Assembly: GCA_029821735.1 (NCBI GenBank)
Contig: JALGSU010000019.1
Location: 33,268-97,267, forward strand
Direction: 5' to 3'
DNA from: Candidatus Zipacnadia bacterium
GTDB taxonomy: Bacteria > Armatimonadota > Zipacnadia > Zipacnadales > UBA5352
DNA: 64,000 nt
In this document: positions 53,527 to 62,082 of the stretch, piece by piece
Layout: each line of letters starts with the position of its first letter
How positions within the stretch are numbered: the first letter of the stretch is position 1
Position numbers and translations under genes: made by a program
Notes under the pieces: generated by a model
Told to the model about the DNA's origin: nothing
The model's database searches: none
The model's input: only the letters and a program-made list of their open reading frames with translations

Positions 53527-53533
53527 GCTGACC

Positions 53534-53908
53534 TCACAGTTCGGCCGACTCGGCCGAGATTTCAACGTCTCCACCCTCGGTGAGAACGACGGCACCCACC
53601 ACGCGCACGTGCGATCCCTCGCGGTGCAGCGGCAGGGCGAAACCGCCCTTCTGTGTGTCAATGCGTATCGAACCGGTCGCGTCCTTGATGACCGCCCAGC
53701 AGCCGGAATGCGGGCACTCCTGCTCAATTGTGCCCTCAATGGCGACCGTCTGGCCTACGAGTTCAGGATTGATCTCGCCGATTGCGACCACGGCAGCGCC
53801 ACCGTCGGTATTGCCGAGCTGTTCCGCTGGCTTCCGGGCCAGGAACCAGACCGCTCCAACGACCAGCACCGCGACGATAAGCGGTGTAACCAATGGCTTG
53901 ATGTTCAT
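53534..53908 (-). CDS. Membrane-anchored OB-fold protein with CPxSGCW motif (DUF4920-like)
   Basis: A 124-aa protein with an N-terminal membrane anchor (VTPLIVAVLVVGAVWFLA) and a small beta-barrel. VGQTVAIEGTIEQECPHSGCW carries two Cys separated as C-P-H-S-G-C-W, followed by SIRIDTQKGGFALP and VRVVGAVVLTEG, an OB-fold pattern like DUF4920 and CcmE-like proteins. The Cys pair could bind a metal or haem or form a disulfide. GGGAGG lies 8 nt before the ATG at 53908. It sits between the FMN_bind-like gene and the permeases. Confidence 0.75.
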   Translation of the reverse strand: MNIKPLVTPLIVAVLVVGAVWFLARKPAEQLGNTDGGAAVVAIGEINPELVGQTVAIEGTIEQECPHSGCWAVIKDATGSIRIDTQKGGFALPLHREGSHVRVVGAVVLTEGGDVEISAESAEL

Positions 53909-53925
53909 GGCTATTGCCTCCCGAT

Positions 53926-54528
53926 CTAGAGACTGGCTATGCCCAGCTTCTCGTAGGCGACCAGCATTTTCTTTGCTGACAGAGCGACGACTGCACTGGC
54001 TCTCACGGCGCTGGGGTGCGCCGCGACGATGTCTGATCCGACGGTCAGAACGCTGGCCGCTTGCTTGCCCTTGAACTGGTCAAGGAAAGCGGGGCTGCGC
54101 AGTGCGCTGCGATACCTCTCGCGATCACGCTGGATGGTGACTGCTTTGATCTTCGCGGGACCATCGGGCGGATCAACGATGGCCACGACGACCTCTATGG
54201 CGCCGTAGTCGCCCTTACCCAGATGCGAAGCGACGGTGCCAACGCGTACGCCGTTGCGGATGACAGGCCAGAACTTGAGCTGCTGCTCGTCTGCGTCGAG
54301 AGTGACGCCAATGGCCTGCTCGATTGCGCTCCTCTTCGCGCCGACGTTGACCAGCACCGTGCGGTAGCTCCCACCGCCAAAGAGCGCCTGGATGTCAGCG
54401 TCCGGGTTGCGCCACACACATAGCGATGCGTAGGCGCTGCCCAGTGTCGTCAGCACCAGTGCGGCCACGGTGATCATTGCCAGTGCTCGCGTCCAATTGC
54501 GTCTGGTATGCCTGCTTGTTCGTGTCAT
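53926..54528 (-). CDS. FMN_bind-like secreted protein
   Basis: A 200-aa exported protein with a signal sequence (ALAMITVAALVLTTLGSAYA). The region LKFWPVIRNGVRVGTVASH, AIEVVVAIVDPPDG, KAVTIQRDRERYRSALRSPAFLDQFKGK and VGSDIVAAHPSAVRASAVVALSAKK resembles the FMN-binding domain of RnfG/NqrC-type proteins. The exact S(G/A)AT(S/T) flavinylation motif is not present; the SAVRAS stretch is in its place. It may bind FMN weakly or covalently through another residue. GGAGG lies 7 nt before the ATG at 54528. Between the porin-like and OB-fold genes. Confidence 0.65.
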   Translation of the reverse strand: MTRTSRHTRRNWTRALAMITVAALVLTTLGSAYASLCVWRNPDADIQALFGGGSYRTVLVNVGAKRSAIEQAIGVTLDADEQQLKFWPVIRNGVRVGTVASHLGKGDYGAIEVVVAIVDPPDGPAKIKAVTIQRDRERYRSALRSPAFLDQFKGKQAASVLTVGSDIVAAHPSAVRASAVVALSAKKMLVAYEKLGIASL

Positions 54529-54540
54529 GTCATGTCCTCC

Positions 54541-55566
54541 TCAGAGGTTGGGCACCCAGGCCCAGTCGCGATAATACTGAAGTGTCCACATATCACTTGT
54601 CGCGTCCATTGCACTGGCGCGCTCGGCCCAGCGCTTCTCGTAGGACAGTCGCATCCCGCTCAGATCGTCCAGTCGCTGGTGATACTGCGCGCCCGCTCCC
54701 CAACTCGTTCCGTCCGCCTGCTTCCAGCGATCGGCCTGCAAACTAAGGTCGCGCTCGTAAGAGAACGGATGGTTGTAGTAGACCCACTGGCCGTTTACCA
54801 CGTCGCCATCGTCGGCGCCCAACACGATCTCCGCGCGGATATTGTCGATACCGTGGAGCCAGTCTAAGTCGATTGCTGCGCGCCATTTGTCGGCGTGAGT
54901 GACCATCCCGTCCATCCCCATAGGCACAGCCATCGGGTTAGTCGGGAAGACCGGCATCTGCTCGCCCACGAGCGCCGTGACGCCCGTGCGCAGGAAATCG
55001 TCGCCGATGTCCCGGTCCCAGGCGACTCGGGCCATGGCCGCATATCCGTCGTCGTGGCGGCCCCGTCCGTCCCCGCTCATCAACGCCAACCAGTAGTCCA
55101 GCTCCGGCATGCTGCCCGTCAGCTCCAGCCCGCGATCGATACGGATGCCCAAGGTGCGGGCGTACGGAGTCTGGAGCGCGAAGTTGTGGGTGTCATACTC
55201 AGCAAGTGTGCCGAACGGCAACACGAACTGCCCGAGCTTCACCTTGGGCTTGCCTATTCCCAGATTGATGACCGTGTATGCGTTGCGGAAGTGCATCTGC
55301 CGCGCGCGTCCGGTCATCGGCGTCTCCAAGTTGCCCTGGAAAGCGAACGTCGCCAGTTCGGAGCCGCCATCGGTGACCGAGAAGACCACGCTCGCCTCCA
55401 GTTGCTGGATGCGCGCTGCTTCATCGGTTGGATTGCCGGCACGTGCCCGCAAGTCAAGGCGCGGTGTGATCTGCAGCGCCGTGACTGCGAGTTCAGCAGC
55501 CGCCGGGACGCAGACGGTCAGCGCCAGGACCAGGGCAATCGGGGCGAGTCTCATGAGCTCTCTCAT
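54541..55566 (-). CDS. Outer-membrane porin-like beta-barrel protein
   Basis: A 341-aa protein with a signal peptide (ALVLALTVCVPAAA) and alternating amphipathic strands through the length (VVFSVTDGGSELATFAFQGN, VINLGIGKPKVKLGQFVLPFG, RAAIDLDWLHGIDNIRAEIVLG). GKPKVKLGQFVLPFGTLAEYD resembles phosphate-selective or short-chain-dependent porins. GAGG precedes the ATG at 55566. The last residues are WAWVPNL rather than a terminal Phe, which is slightly unusual. It is the first large gene of the ABC operon and probably supplies the outer-membrane route. Confidence 0.75.
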   Translation of the reverse strand: MRELMRLAPIALVLALTVCVPAAAELAVTALQITPRLDLRARAGNPTDEAARIQQLEASVVFSVTDGGSELATFAFQGNLETPMTGRARQMHFRNAYTVINLGIGKPKVKLGQFVLPFGTLAEYDTHNFALQTPYARTLGIRIDRGLELTGSMPELDYWLALMSGDGRGRHDDGYAAMARVAWDRDIGDDFLRTGVTALVGEQMPVFPTNPMAVPMGMDGMVTHADKWRAAIDLDWLHGIDNIRAEIVLGADDGDVVNGQWVYYNHPFSYERDLSLQADRWKQADGTSWGAGAQYHQRLDDLSGMRLSYEKRWAERASAMDATSDMWTLQYYRDWAWVPNL

Positions 55567-55666
55567 GGTCGCACCTCACGTATGATTGCTTCATTGGATA
55601 CGCACATAGCTGCTGTGCGACGCTACATTATCGGGTGTCGAGACGTGGTACGTCCGTAGATTTGGG

Positions 55667-56023
55667 TCAGGCAGGGGGTGCGCGCTCAGCGCGCGGGAGA
55701 GGTACGCCGGGGACGGCTATCGGGCTGGACCGATCCCATTCGTGGGAAGAGTGCACTACGACTAGCTCACAGTTCTCCTCCGCGTCAGCGAAGACCGCGT
55801 CCAACTGCGGCCGCGGCGCATGGGTCAGGGCGGCGGGGTCAGCTTCTTCCGTCTGCTCAACTACCAGGAAGCAGGCGCACGCGCATGGCTCGGGGTCGAC
55901 CTGCTGGCAGCACGAAGCCATACCAAGGGTGGCCTCGTGGCTATCGCATGCGCAGGCATCCGCGCTGAAGGGCAGCACGGACTGAGCAGCAATCAATAGT
56001 ATAGCCAGCAGCTTGATCAGCAT
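55667..56023 (-). CDS. Small Cys-rich secreted protein
   Basis: A 118-aa exported protein. A signal peptide (LLAILLIAAQSVLPFSA) is followed by ACACDSHEA, MASCCQQVDPEPCACACF, eight Cys in 31 residues, then a Cys-poor tail (NCELVVVHSSHEWDR). GAGGGG lies 8 nt before the ATG at 56023. No family recognised; the pattern suggests metal binding, or disulfides, in the envelope. It lies 100 nt upstream of the porin-like gene, co-directional, so possibly the first gene of the ABC operon or its regulator. Confidence 0.6.
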   Translation of the reverse strand: MLIKLLAILLIAAQSVLPFSADACACDSHEATLGMASCCQQVDPEPCACACFLVVEQTEEADPAALTHAPRPQLDAVFADAEENCELVVVHSSHEWDRSSPIAVPGVPLPRAERAPPA

Positions 56024-56115
56024 GACCGACCCCTCACTACAATGGTCCGTCTACGCTCATAACGAAGCTGCCCACGTAAATGTTCACTACGCGAGTCGAC
56101 TTTTCACGCAGGCCC

Positions 56116-58101
56116 CTACACGTGAGTTCCCATGAGCACGTCGATGACCATCCAAATGCCCTGCGCGGCGGCGCCGCCCAGTACCAGACCGAGGAAAAGG
56201 GGACGTAAGTGCAAGTACATGCGAGCACCGGCATACTTCGTGATGATCCGCCCCGCCAGCCAGCCGACCAACACAGAGAACCACTGAGCGGTGATCTGCC
56301 AGCCACAGGGGATCAGCATTCCGAGCGGGTGCACGGGCCACCAGACGAAGTGGCGATAGAGCAACTGCATGCCCCACATCGACAGTGCGCCCATGAGCAT
56401 CCAGTGCCACGAGAGCGCGGGATCCTGCTGCCCCACCATGTTCTTCGCCCAGATGATGCCGTAGTGCGGCGAGCCCATGCCGCCGCTATGCTGTTGCCAG
56501 CGGCTGGCGGTGCGCATCATCAGGTTCTCGTTGTAGCCCAGGTGCAGCAGAGAGGTGCTGTTGAGCGCAATGACGATTGCGGCCCCGATCAGCACCGCGG
56601 GGATGAAGTGACGGTCGCGGAAGCGCTCGGTGTCGGCGATCTTGATGCTCTGCATCACACACGGCTGCAATGCGTGACGCTTGTACCAGGAGAACAGAGT
56701 GTTGAAGAAGCCTATGAGCGCCATGTTCTGCATGCCAATCCGCCGCGCAGGCACGAAGGCCGTCAGCATCTGCGCCGGCAGATTGTCCACATGAAGCGTC
56801 GGCAGGCCGGTCTGGGCGGTGACGAGCGCAAACCCGAAAGTGATCGCGAGCGTTGCCAGCATGAAGGTCAGCGCCACTATGAAACTGATGCCGGCGGACA
56901 TGCTCCACCAGCATATCCCGAGCAGGCCCAGGACGAAAGTTGGCAGCATCCACATGTCGGGGTGCTCGGGCTCATTGCTGGTGCCAGATATCTGTCGCCA
57001 CACGCCGGCAAGCATCTGCTTGAGATCATGGCGTGAGGTCCACAGCACGAACAGCAGCAGACCGATGAACGCCCCTGCCTGATGGTCCTTCTGGCTACCC
57101 CACCTGTTGAAGCGCAGCGGCCCGAGCGTGGGGTCGCCAAAGAACCGGGAGGCCACCATCACGCCCAGCATGATCAGGAAGAAGCCGAAGACGCCCAACG
57201 CCATCGCCGACGGCATCAGATAGGAAATACCAATCAGTGGGATATCCACCCACGCAGTGGACCAGGAAACGCCACGCAACACGTCAAAGGGCGGATGCTC
57301 GAACAGCGCCGTCATGGAGAAGCGCAGCGGTATGGCGGGGATCGTGGGGAAGTAATTGTGCAGAGCATTCACACTTTGCACTGTGGTCACGAACACCATA
57401 CCGATGATCATCAGGACGTTGCGGGTCCTCGTGCTCCCGCGTGTCATCCCGAACTGACCGTGCCCTGCCACGAAAAGCGGGATCTCGGCGAGTGGGAAGG
57501 GCAACCGCTCGTACTTGAGCCAGCGCCTGCGGAACATCCCGAGCATCGCGTAGGCGGTAACCAGATACAGGAACGCCAGCACTCCCCAGCGGATCAGCGG
57601 GCCAGTCCATAGCTCCCACGGGACGCCGAGGGCTCTGCCACCCTCAAAGAACCCCCGCGCCGCGACCTCATTCGTGATGATGAGCGTCTCGGGGATGAGC
57701 GGTATCGCCTCAGTCTCAAACGCGTTCTGCGGCGTGGCGAAGTAGCGGAGGGAGGTTATGACCTGCGGTATCTGCAGGACCGTGAATTGCGTGGAGAAGC
57801 CGCCCAGCACCAGAGCGATGGTGTAGAACAGGAGGGCGGCCCGCACCACTCGCGCCGATGTGCCCACCAGGCGCTTGATCACTGGAGCGAACACCCAGCA
57901 CACGATCGCGAGAATGACCAGCGGCCCGAAGGGCAGATACGTAGCGGCGGGGTCGGCCGCGCCGTAGCGATAGGTCAGGAACGGTAAAGCTGCGCAGAAA
58001 GCACAGGCGCACAGCGTCACGGCAGCCACCGTGCCGACGCCGAAGCTTCCCTCCGAGGCCGAAGCGAGCTCTGGTTTGCTGACTTCAGGGCTTTCGGACA
58101 C
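56116..58101 (-). CDS. DUF6785/DUF6784-type polytopic membrane protein
   Basis: A 661-aa protein with about 14 transmembrane helices. GTG at 58101 is chosen because GGAGG lies 8 nt upstream and the cytoplasmic N-terminus (SESPEVSKPELAS) is sensible. Family-like features are KRRWLKYERLPFPLAEIPLF-like FRRRWLKYERLPFPLAEIP near residue 200, VDIPLIGISYLMPSAMALG and HYGIIWAKNMVGQQD in a late loop. The organisation is similar to oligopeptide transporters, but function is unknown. Found mostly in Planctomycetota, Armatimonadota and similar lineages. Stands alone between two other transport genes. Confidence 0.78.
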   Translation of the reverse strand: MSESPEVSKPELASASEGSFGVGTVAAVTLCACAFCAALPFLTYRYGAADPAATYLPFGPLVILAIVCWVFAPVIKRLVGTSARVVRAALLFYTIALVLGGFSTQFTVLQIPQVITSLRYFATPQNAFETEAIPLIPETLIITNEVAARGFFEGGRALGVPWELWTGPLIRWGVLAFLYLVTAYAMLGMFRRRWLKYERLPFPLAEIPLFVAGHGQFGMTRGSTRTRNVLMIIGMVFVTTVQSVNALHNYFPTIPAIPLRFSMTALFEHPPFDVLRGVSWSTAWVDIPLIGISYLMPSAMALGVFGFFLIMLGVMVASRFFGDPTLGPLRFNRWGSQKDHQAGAFIGLLLFVLWTSRHDLKQMLAGVWRQISGTSNEPEHPDMWMLPTFVLGLLGICWWSMSAGISFIVALTFMLATLAITFGFALVTAQTGLPTLHVDNLPAQMLTAFVPARRIGMQNMALIGFFNTLFSWYKRHALQPCVMQSIKIADTERFRDRHFIPAVLIGAAIVIALNSTSLLHLGYNENLMMRTASRWQQHSGGMGSPHYGIIWAKNMVGQQDPALSWHWMLMGALSMWGMQLLYRHFVWWPVHPLGMLIPCGWQITAQWFSVLVGWLAGRIITKYAGARMYLHLRPLFLGLVLGGAAAQGIWMVIDVLMGTHV

Positions 58102-58191
58102 TCGACGGTCCTCCCTGCCAGAACACGTCAACGGGGCACCGCACCAGCTGATGCCCCGGATACGCCATGATGCGGAAGCCTACGCGACACG

Positions 58192-59934
58192 CTACTCGTC
58201 GCTTCCGACCGCCACCTGCGGCTCGTCTTCCATGCCGTCTACGTCTCTGTCAACCGACTGCAGATCGGCGCCAACCTCGATCAGCCCGGCACGCATCGCC
58301 CGGCCGATGTTGCGCACATGATCGCCGATCTTCTCGTAGTTACTCAAAGTATCCAGCATCAGCACACCGGGCAGCATAAGACACTCGCCCTTGCGCGCGC
58401 GCTCCATGTGCTCCAGGCGCCCCTCTTCGGTGCGCGTATCAACCTGGACCTCGAGCGCGAGGATCTGCTCGGCGATGTCGCCGTCCTCACCGTCGAAAGC
58501 AGCGATTGTCAGCGCCAGCATTTCGTCCACGAGACCTGCCATCTCACGCACGGTCACTTCCGCTGGCTCAGTCCAAACCAGGTCCTCGTCCTTTCGCTGC
58601 TCAGCGAACTCCAGCAGGTTCTTGCAGTGATCGCCGACACGCTCGAGGTCGTTCGCCGCGTGCAAGAGCGCCGGAATCTGAGCAGACACCGAGTCGGGGA
58701 GATCGCGCTCGGTGAGCTCCACAACGTAACTGGTTATGGACTCCTGTAGCTGGTCAACCGCGGCGTCCTCTGCCCGCAACTCGGCCAGATCCCAACTGTC
58801 GGGATCGAGCAGGGCTTCGGTGCAGCGACCGACCAGACCGCGGCAGACGCGCGCCATTCGCCCGAGTTCCTGGAGGATGGCGCTTGCGGCCGCCAGAGGC
58901 GTGTCCAGAAGTCGCGCGTCCAGATGGATCGCCGCAGCGACATCGCGGCGTTGCTCGGGAATGAGCCGCTCGAGGAACGTCGCGAAGTGGTTATTGAAGA
59001 GCAGGAAGAGGACCGCCGAGAGCACGTTGAAGAGGGTGTGCGAGTTCGCTACCTGTCGCTGCAGAGCAGCCTGATACGCTTGACTGCCCACCTCGAGACC
59101 CTCGGCCGAAGGCGACAGCGACAGCACGAAGGGCAGGAAGAACTTGAGGAGGACGAGCGCCAGGACCACGCCGACAATGTTGTGGATCGTGTGCGCCCAA
59201 GCGGTGCGTCTGGCGGTTGTGTGCGTCCCAAGTGATGCGAGCTGGGCGGTGATGCATGTGCCGATGTTGTCGCCCAGCATCAGCGCGATCGCCGCCTCAA
59301 GTGAGATCAGATTGCTCGCCGCCAGCGCCATGGCGATGCCAAGCGATGCCGATGATGACTGGATGCAGATGGTGACAATCGTCCCGGCGATGACGGCCAA
59401 TACGAGATTATGGCTGAACTGCTGGAAGATCTGGACCATCATCTCGCTGCCCTTGAGGGTCACGACGGAGTCCTTAAGCAGCGTGAGACCGAGAAAGAGG
59501 ATGCCGAAGCCGAGGATGCCCTGCCCTATCTCCTTGACGACCTTGCGCTTGCCGAAGAAGCTCAGAGCGAAGCCGAGCGCGATGGCGGGGAGGGCGGCTT
59601 TGGTGATGCTGAAGGCCATGATCTGGCCCGTCACCGTAGTACCGATGTTGGCGCCGTAGATCACTCCAAGCGCCTGCCGGAAAGTCATCAGGCGAGCGTT
59701 GACGAAACCTACGGTCATGACCGTGATCGCTGAACTACTCTGGACGATGCCGGTAACAACCGTGCCGACGAGGCAGCCTATCCAGGCGTTACGAGTCAGG
59801 GCCGCAAGAATGCGTCTCATCGCGTCGCCCGCCGCCGCCTCCAACCCGTCGCCCATGATACGGATCCCGTACATGAGCAAAGCAACACCGCCGAGCGAGC
59901 CGGCGATGATCTCAAACCAATTGAGGTCTTCCAC
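58192..59934 (-). CDS. Na/Pi cotransporter family protein with PhoU-like domain
   Basis: A 580-aa protein. GTG at 59934 follows GGAGG by 5 nt and starts directly at WFEIIAGSLGGVALLMYG. Two Na/Pi_cotrans repeats form the membrane part: TGIVQSSSAITVMTVGFVN and IVTICIQSSSASLGIAMALA, with the QSSS signatures, and GDNIGTCITAQLAS. The cytoplasmic C-terminal 200 residues are PhoU-like helices (LLHAANDLERVGDHCKNLLEF, LSNYEKIGDHVRNIGRAM). It imports phosphate with sodium; the PhoU-like part senses or regulates. Confidence 0.93.
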   Translation of the reverse strand: MEDLNWFEIIAGSLGGVALLMYGIRIMGDGLEAAAGDAMRRILAALTRNAWIGCLVGTVVTGIVQSSSAITVMTVGFVNARLMTFRQALGVIYGANIGTTVTGQIMAFSITKAALPAIALGFALSFFGKRKVVKEIGQGILGFGILFLGLTLLKDSVVTLKGSEMMVQIFQQFSHNLVLAVIAGTIVTICIQSSSASLGIAMALAASNLISLEAAIALMLGDNIGTCITAQLASLGTHTTARRTAWAHTIHNIVGVVLALVLLKFFLPFVLSLSPSAEGLEVGSQAYQAALQRQVANSHTLFNVLSAVLFLLFNNHFATFLERLIPEQRRDVAAAIHLDARLLDTPLAAASAILQELGRMARVCRGLVGRCTEALLDPDSWDLAELRAEDAAVDQLQESITSYVVELTERDLPDSVSAQIPALLHAANDLERVGDHCKNLLEFAEQRKDEDLVWTEPAEVTVREMAGLVDEMLALTIAAFDGEDGDIAEQILALEVQVDTRTEEGRLEHMERARKGECLMLPGVLMLDTLSNYEKIGDHVRNIGRAMRAGLIEVGADLQSVDRDVDGMEDEPQVAVGSDE

Positions 59935-60059
59935 ATCTTCCTCCCGGAATTGCGCGGTGCATCGCAGGACGTGGCACGTTCGCGGGGCCCGGAATCGCCG
60001 CCCAGCCCCCCGCAGCCCCATTGCCTATTCTCCGCGAGGGCCTCGCGCACCTTTGTGGC

Positions 60060-61583
60060 TTAGCGCAGGAAGTAGCCCGTCGTGGTGGGCAGAGCGTCGG
60101 TCGTCATGGCGATGCCCAGCTTCCGCAGTCCATACTCATCGCCCTGGCCAGGCTCATGCGTCAGGTGCATCTGAGTGTCCCGCAACTGCGGGAGCGCCTC
60201 CACGCCTGCCTGGGCTCCGGGGTTCAGCGCAGCGCTTATGCCCAGAGCCACCAGCACCTCCTGCACATTCAGGCTCGGAGAGTTGGCGCCCAGGTAGTTC
60301 GCTTTAAGGTCGGTCAGGCTCTGCACGATGTTTTCAGACAGCAAGTCCATGCTATCGGGCAGGCCGGCGACGCGCTTGATCGCGTTGATGATCGCCGCTG
60401 ACGCCGAGTGCAGCAGCGGCGAGTTCTTGCCAGTAACCATCGATCCATCGGCGAGCTCGACTGCTGCTCCACAGTAGAAGCCCTCGTTCCCCTTCTGGCG
60501 CGCCTCCGCTTCCACGGCTGCCTCGCGCGCCGGCGCCACACAGGGGCGATCGGTAGGACTCACATCGACGCGGGCCATCAACTGCTCGCAGCGCACGACG
60601 ACCTCACGCGAACACAGACCGCGTTGCTCCTCCCAGTAGTGACGGAAGTAGCGCCGGATTATCTCCTGCACAGAGGCATCGCACACTGCACCGTCGTCAA
60701 TGATCCCAGAGCCGGCGCGGTTCACGCCCATGTCTGTCGGGGACTTGTAGATCTCGTCCTCGTTCTCCTCGCCGACAACGCGGTGGAGAATGCTTCGGAG
60801 GATCGGGAACGCTTCCACGTCCCGGTTGTAGTTCACCGCCATTTGCTCGTAGGCCGCCAGGTGATGCGGGTCAATCAGGACGATGTCACCCAGGTCCGCC
60901 GTCGCGGCCTCGTAAGCGAGGTTCACCGGATGGTCTACCGGCAGATTCCAGATGGGGAAGGTCTCGAACTTGGCGTAACCGGAGGCCACGCCGCGCTCAT
61001 GGTCATGATACAACTGAGACAGACAGGTCGAGAGCTTTCCGCTGCCGGGACCGGTGCCGGTAACCACCACAAGAGGCGCGTCCGTCTCAACGTAGTCATT
61101 GCGCCCGTAGCCGTCCTCAGAGGCGATCATGTTCACGTCGGCCGGGTAGTCTGCGATCTCGTAGTGGCGATACGACGTGATGCCCTCGCGCTCCAGTTGC
61201 TGGATCAGCCTCCGGCACGCGGGGCCATCCTGGTAACGCGTGATCACGACCGACGAGGTCGGGATGCCCCAGTCGCGCAGGTCGTCGATGGACTTGAGTG
61301 TCGCCAGGTCATAGGTGATGCCGAAGTCGCCACGTATGCGCCCCTGTTCGAGGTCACGCGCGTAGACACAAAGCACCACCTCTATCTGGTCCTTGAGGCC
61401 CTGCAAAAGGCGCATCTTCACATTCGGATCGTAGCCGGGGAGTACGCGGGCCGCGTGAAAATCGAAGGTGAGTTTTCCGCCAAACTCGAGGTAGAGCTTG
61501 CCTGCGGCGCGGTCCACTCGGTCGAGGATGTGCTCGGTCTGTTCGCGGAGATACTTCTCGTTGTCGAATCCTGCCGCTGACAT
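60060..61583 (-). CDS. DUF1846-domain protein
   Basis: A 507-aa cytoplasmic protein covering the full length of the DUF1846 family (about 500 aa). It has a P-loop-like APLVVVTGTGPGSGKLSTCL near residues 170-190 and family segments GFDNEKYLREQTEHIL, IWNLPVDHPVNLAYEAAT and YKSPTDMGVNRAGSGI. DUF1846 structures have an ATPase-like fold, but the reaction is not established. GGAGGCGATTC lies before the ATG at 61583. The broken DUF6504 gene is just upstream on the same strand. Confidence 0.92.
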   Translation of the reverse strand: MSAAGFDNEKYLREQTEHILDRVDRAAGKLYLEFGGKLTFDFHAARVLPGYDPNVKMRLLQGLKDQIEVVLCVYARDLEQGRIRGDFGITYDLATLKSIDDLRDWGIPTSSVVITRYQDGPACRRLIQQLEREGITSYRHYEIADYPADVNMIASEDGYGRNDYVETDAPLVVVTGTGPGSGKLSTCLSQLYHDHERGVASGYAKFETFPIWNLPVDHPVNLAYEAATADLGDIVLIDPHHLAAYEQMAVNYNRDVEAFPILRSILHRVVGEENEDEIYKSPTDMGVNRAGSGIIDDGAVCDASVQEIIRRYFRHYWEEQRGLCSREVVVRCEQLMARVDVSPTDRPCVAPAREAAVEAEARQKGNEGFYCGAAVELADGSMVTGKNSPLLHSASAAIINAIKRVAGLPDSMDLLSENIVQSLTDLKANYLGANSPSLNVQEVLVALGISAALNPGAQAGVEALPQLRDTQMHLTHEPGQGDEYGLRKLGIAMTTDALPTTTGYFLR

Positions 61584-61684
61584 GAATCGCCTCCAACCGT
61601 TGCCTCCGCGCTGGCCCCTTCGGAGGACCAGCCCCGCCCGGAGTCCTGAACGTCAAGCTATTCGCCATCGACAGGCGGGTTCCT

Positions 61685-61955
61685 CTACTCGATGGCGTAA
61701 AGCCACCACCGCGCCTTCGCCTGTTGGCGTGAGCGTGGGTGCCGCTCGAAGTAGATCCGCATGACCGCGCCGGCTTCAGTCCGCTCCCCTATCGGGACGC
61801 GAATCGGCCCACTTCTCCAGAACCTGGGTGATGCAGTGTTCCTCGCCACGCCAGATGAAACGCTCAGGCAGACCTGGTTCACCAGCGGCCATTCCGTCGG
61901 CAATGATGCTCCCTGCGACCGGCTCGATTGGCTCTGCCAGGAACTGCGCACCCAT
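61685..61955 (-). pseudogene. Broken DUF6504-like gene
   Basis: A small protein gene split in two frames. From the ATG at 61955 (GGAGGGGAAAG upstream) the first frame reads MGAQFLAEPIEP, GLPERFIWRGEEHCITQVLEKWAD and ends by about 61,795 (formal stop at 61776). A second frame resumes GERTEAGAVMRIYFERHPRS and ends KARWWLYAIE at 61685. Both parts match DUF6504 proteins (N-terminal FxWRG and C-terminal RWWLY). The middle segment that should hold an HWY-type strand is missing, so a short deletion is more likely than a one-base indel. Confidence 0.65.
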
Positions 61956-61998
61956 CTTTCCCCTCCGAAGCATTGGTTCGTGCTCGCGCTCCTCGGAC

Positions 61999-62026
61999 CT
62001 GCCACGCGTCTCCTTTATGCTATAAT
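61999..62026 (+). promoter_or_regulatory. Extended -10 promoter for the HerA-like ATPase gene
   Basis: A consensus TATAAT at 62021-62026 preceded by TGC gives an extended -10. CTGCCA at 61999-62004 matches the -35 at 4/6 with a 16-nt spacer. Transcription would start near 62,033 and leave about 50 nt before the ATG at 62083. Confidence 0.65.
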
Positions 62027-62082
62027 GCGCAATGTCGGTGATCGCTGCGGGTGCCACCACGTGCGTTCCAGGGGAGCGAAGC

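Noticed and set aside
60408..61580. Plus-strand open frame opposite the DUF1846 gene
   Set aside because: The DUF1846 gene is full length and well supported on the minus strand.
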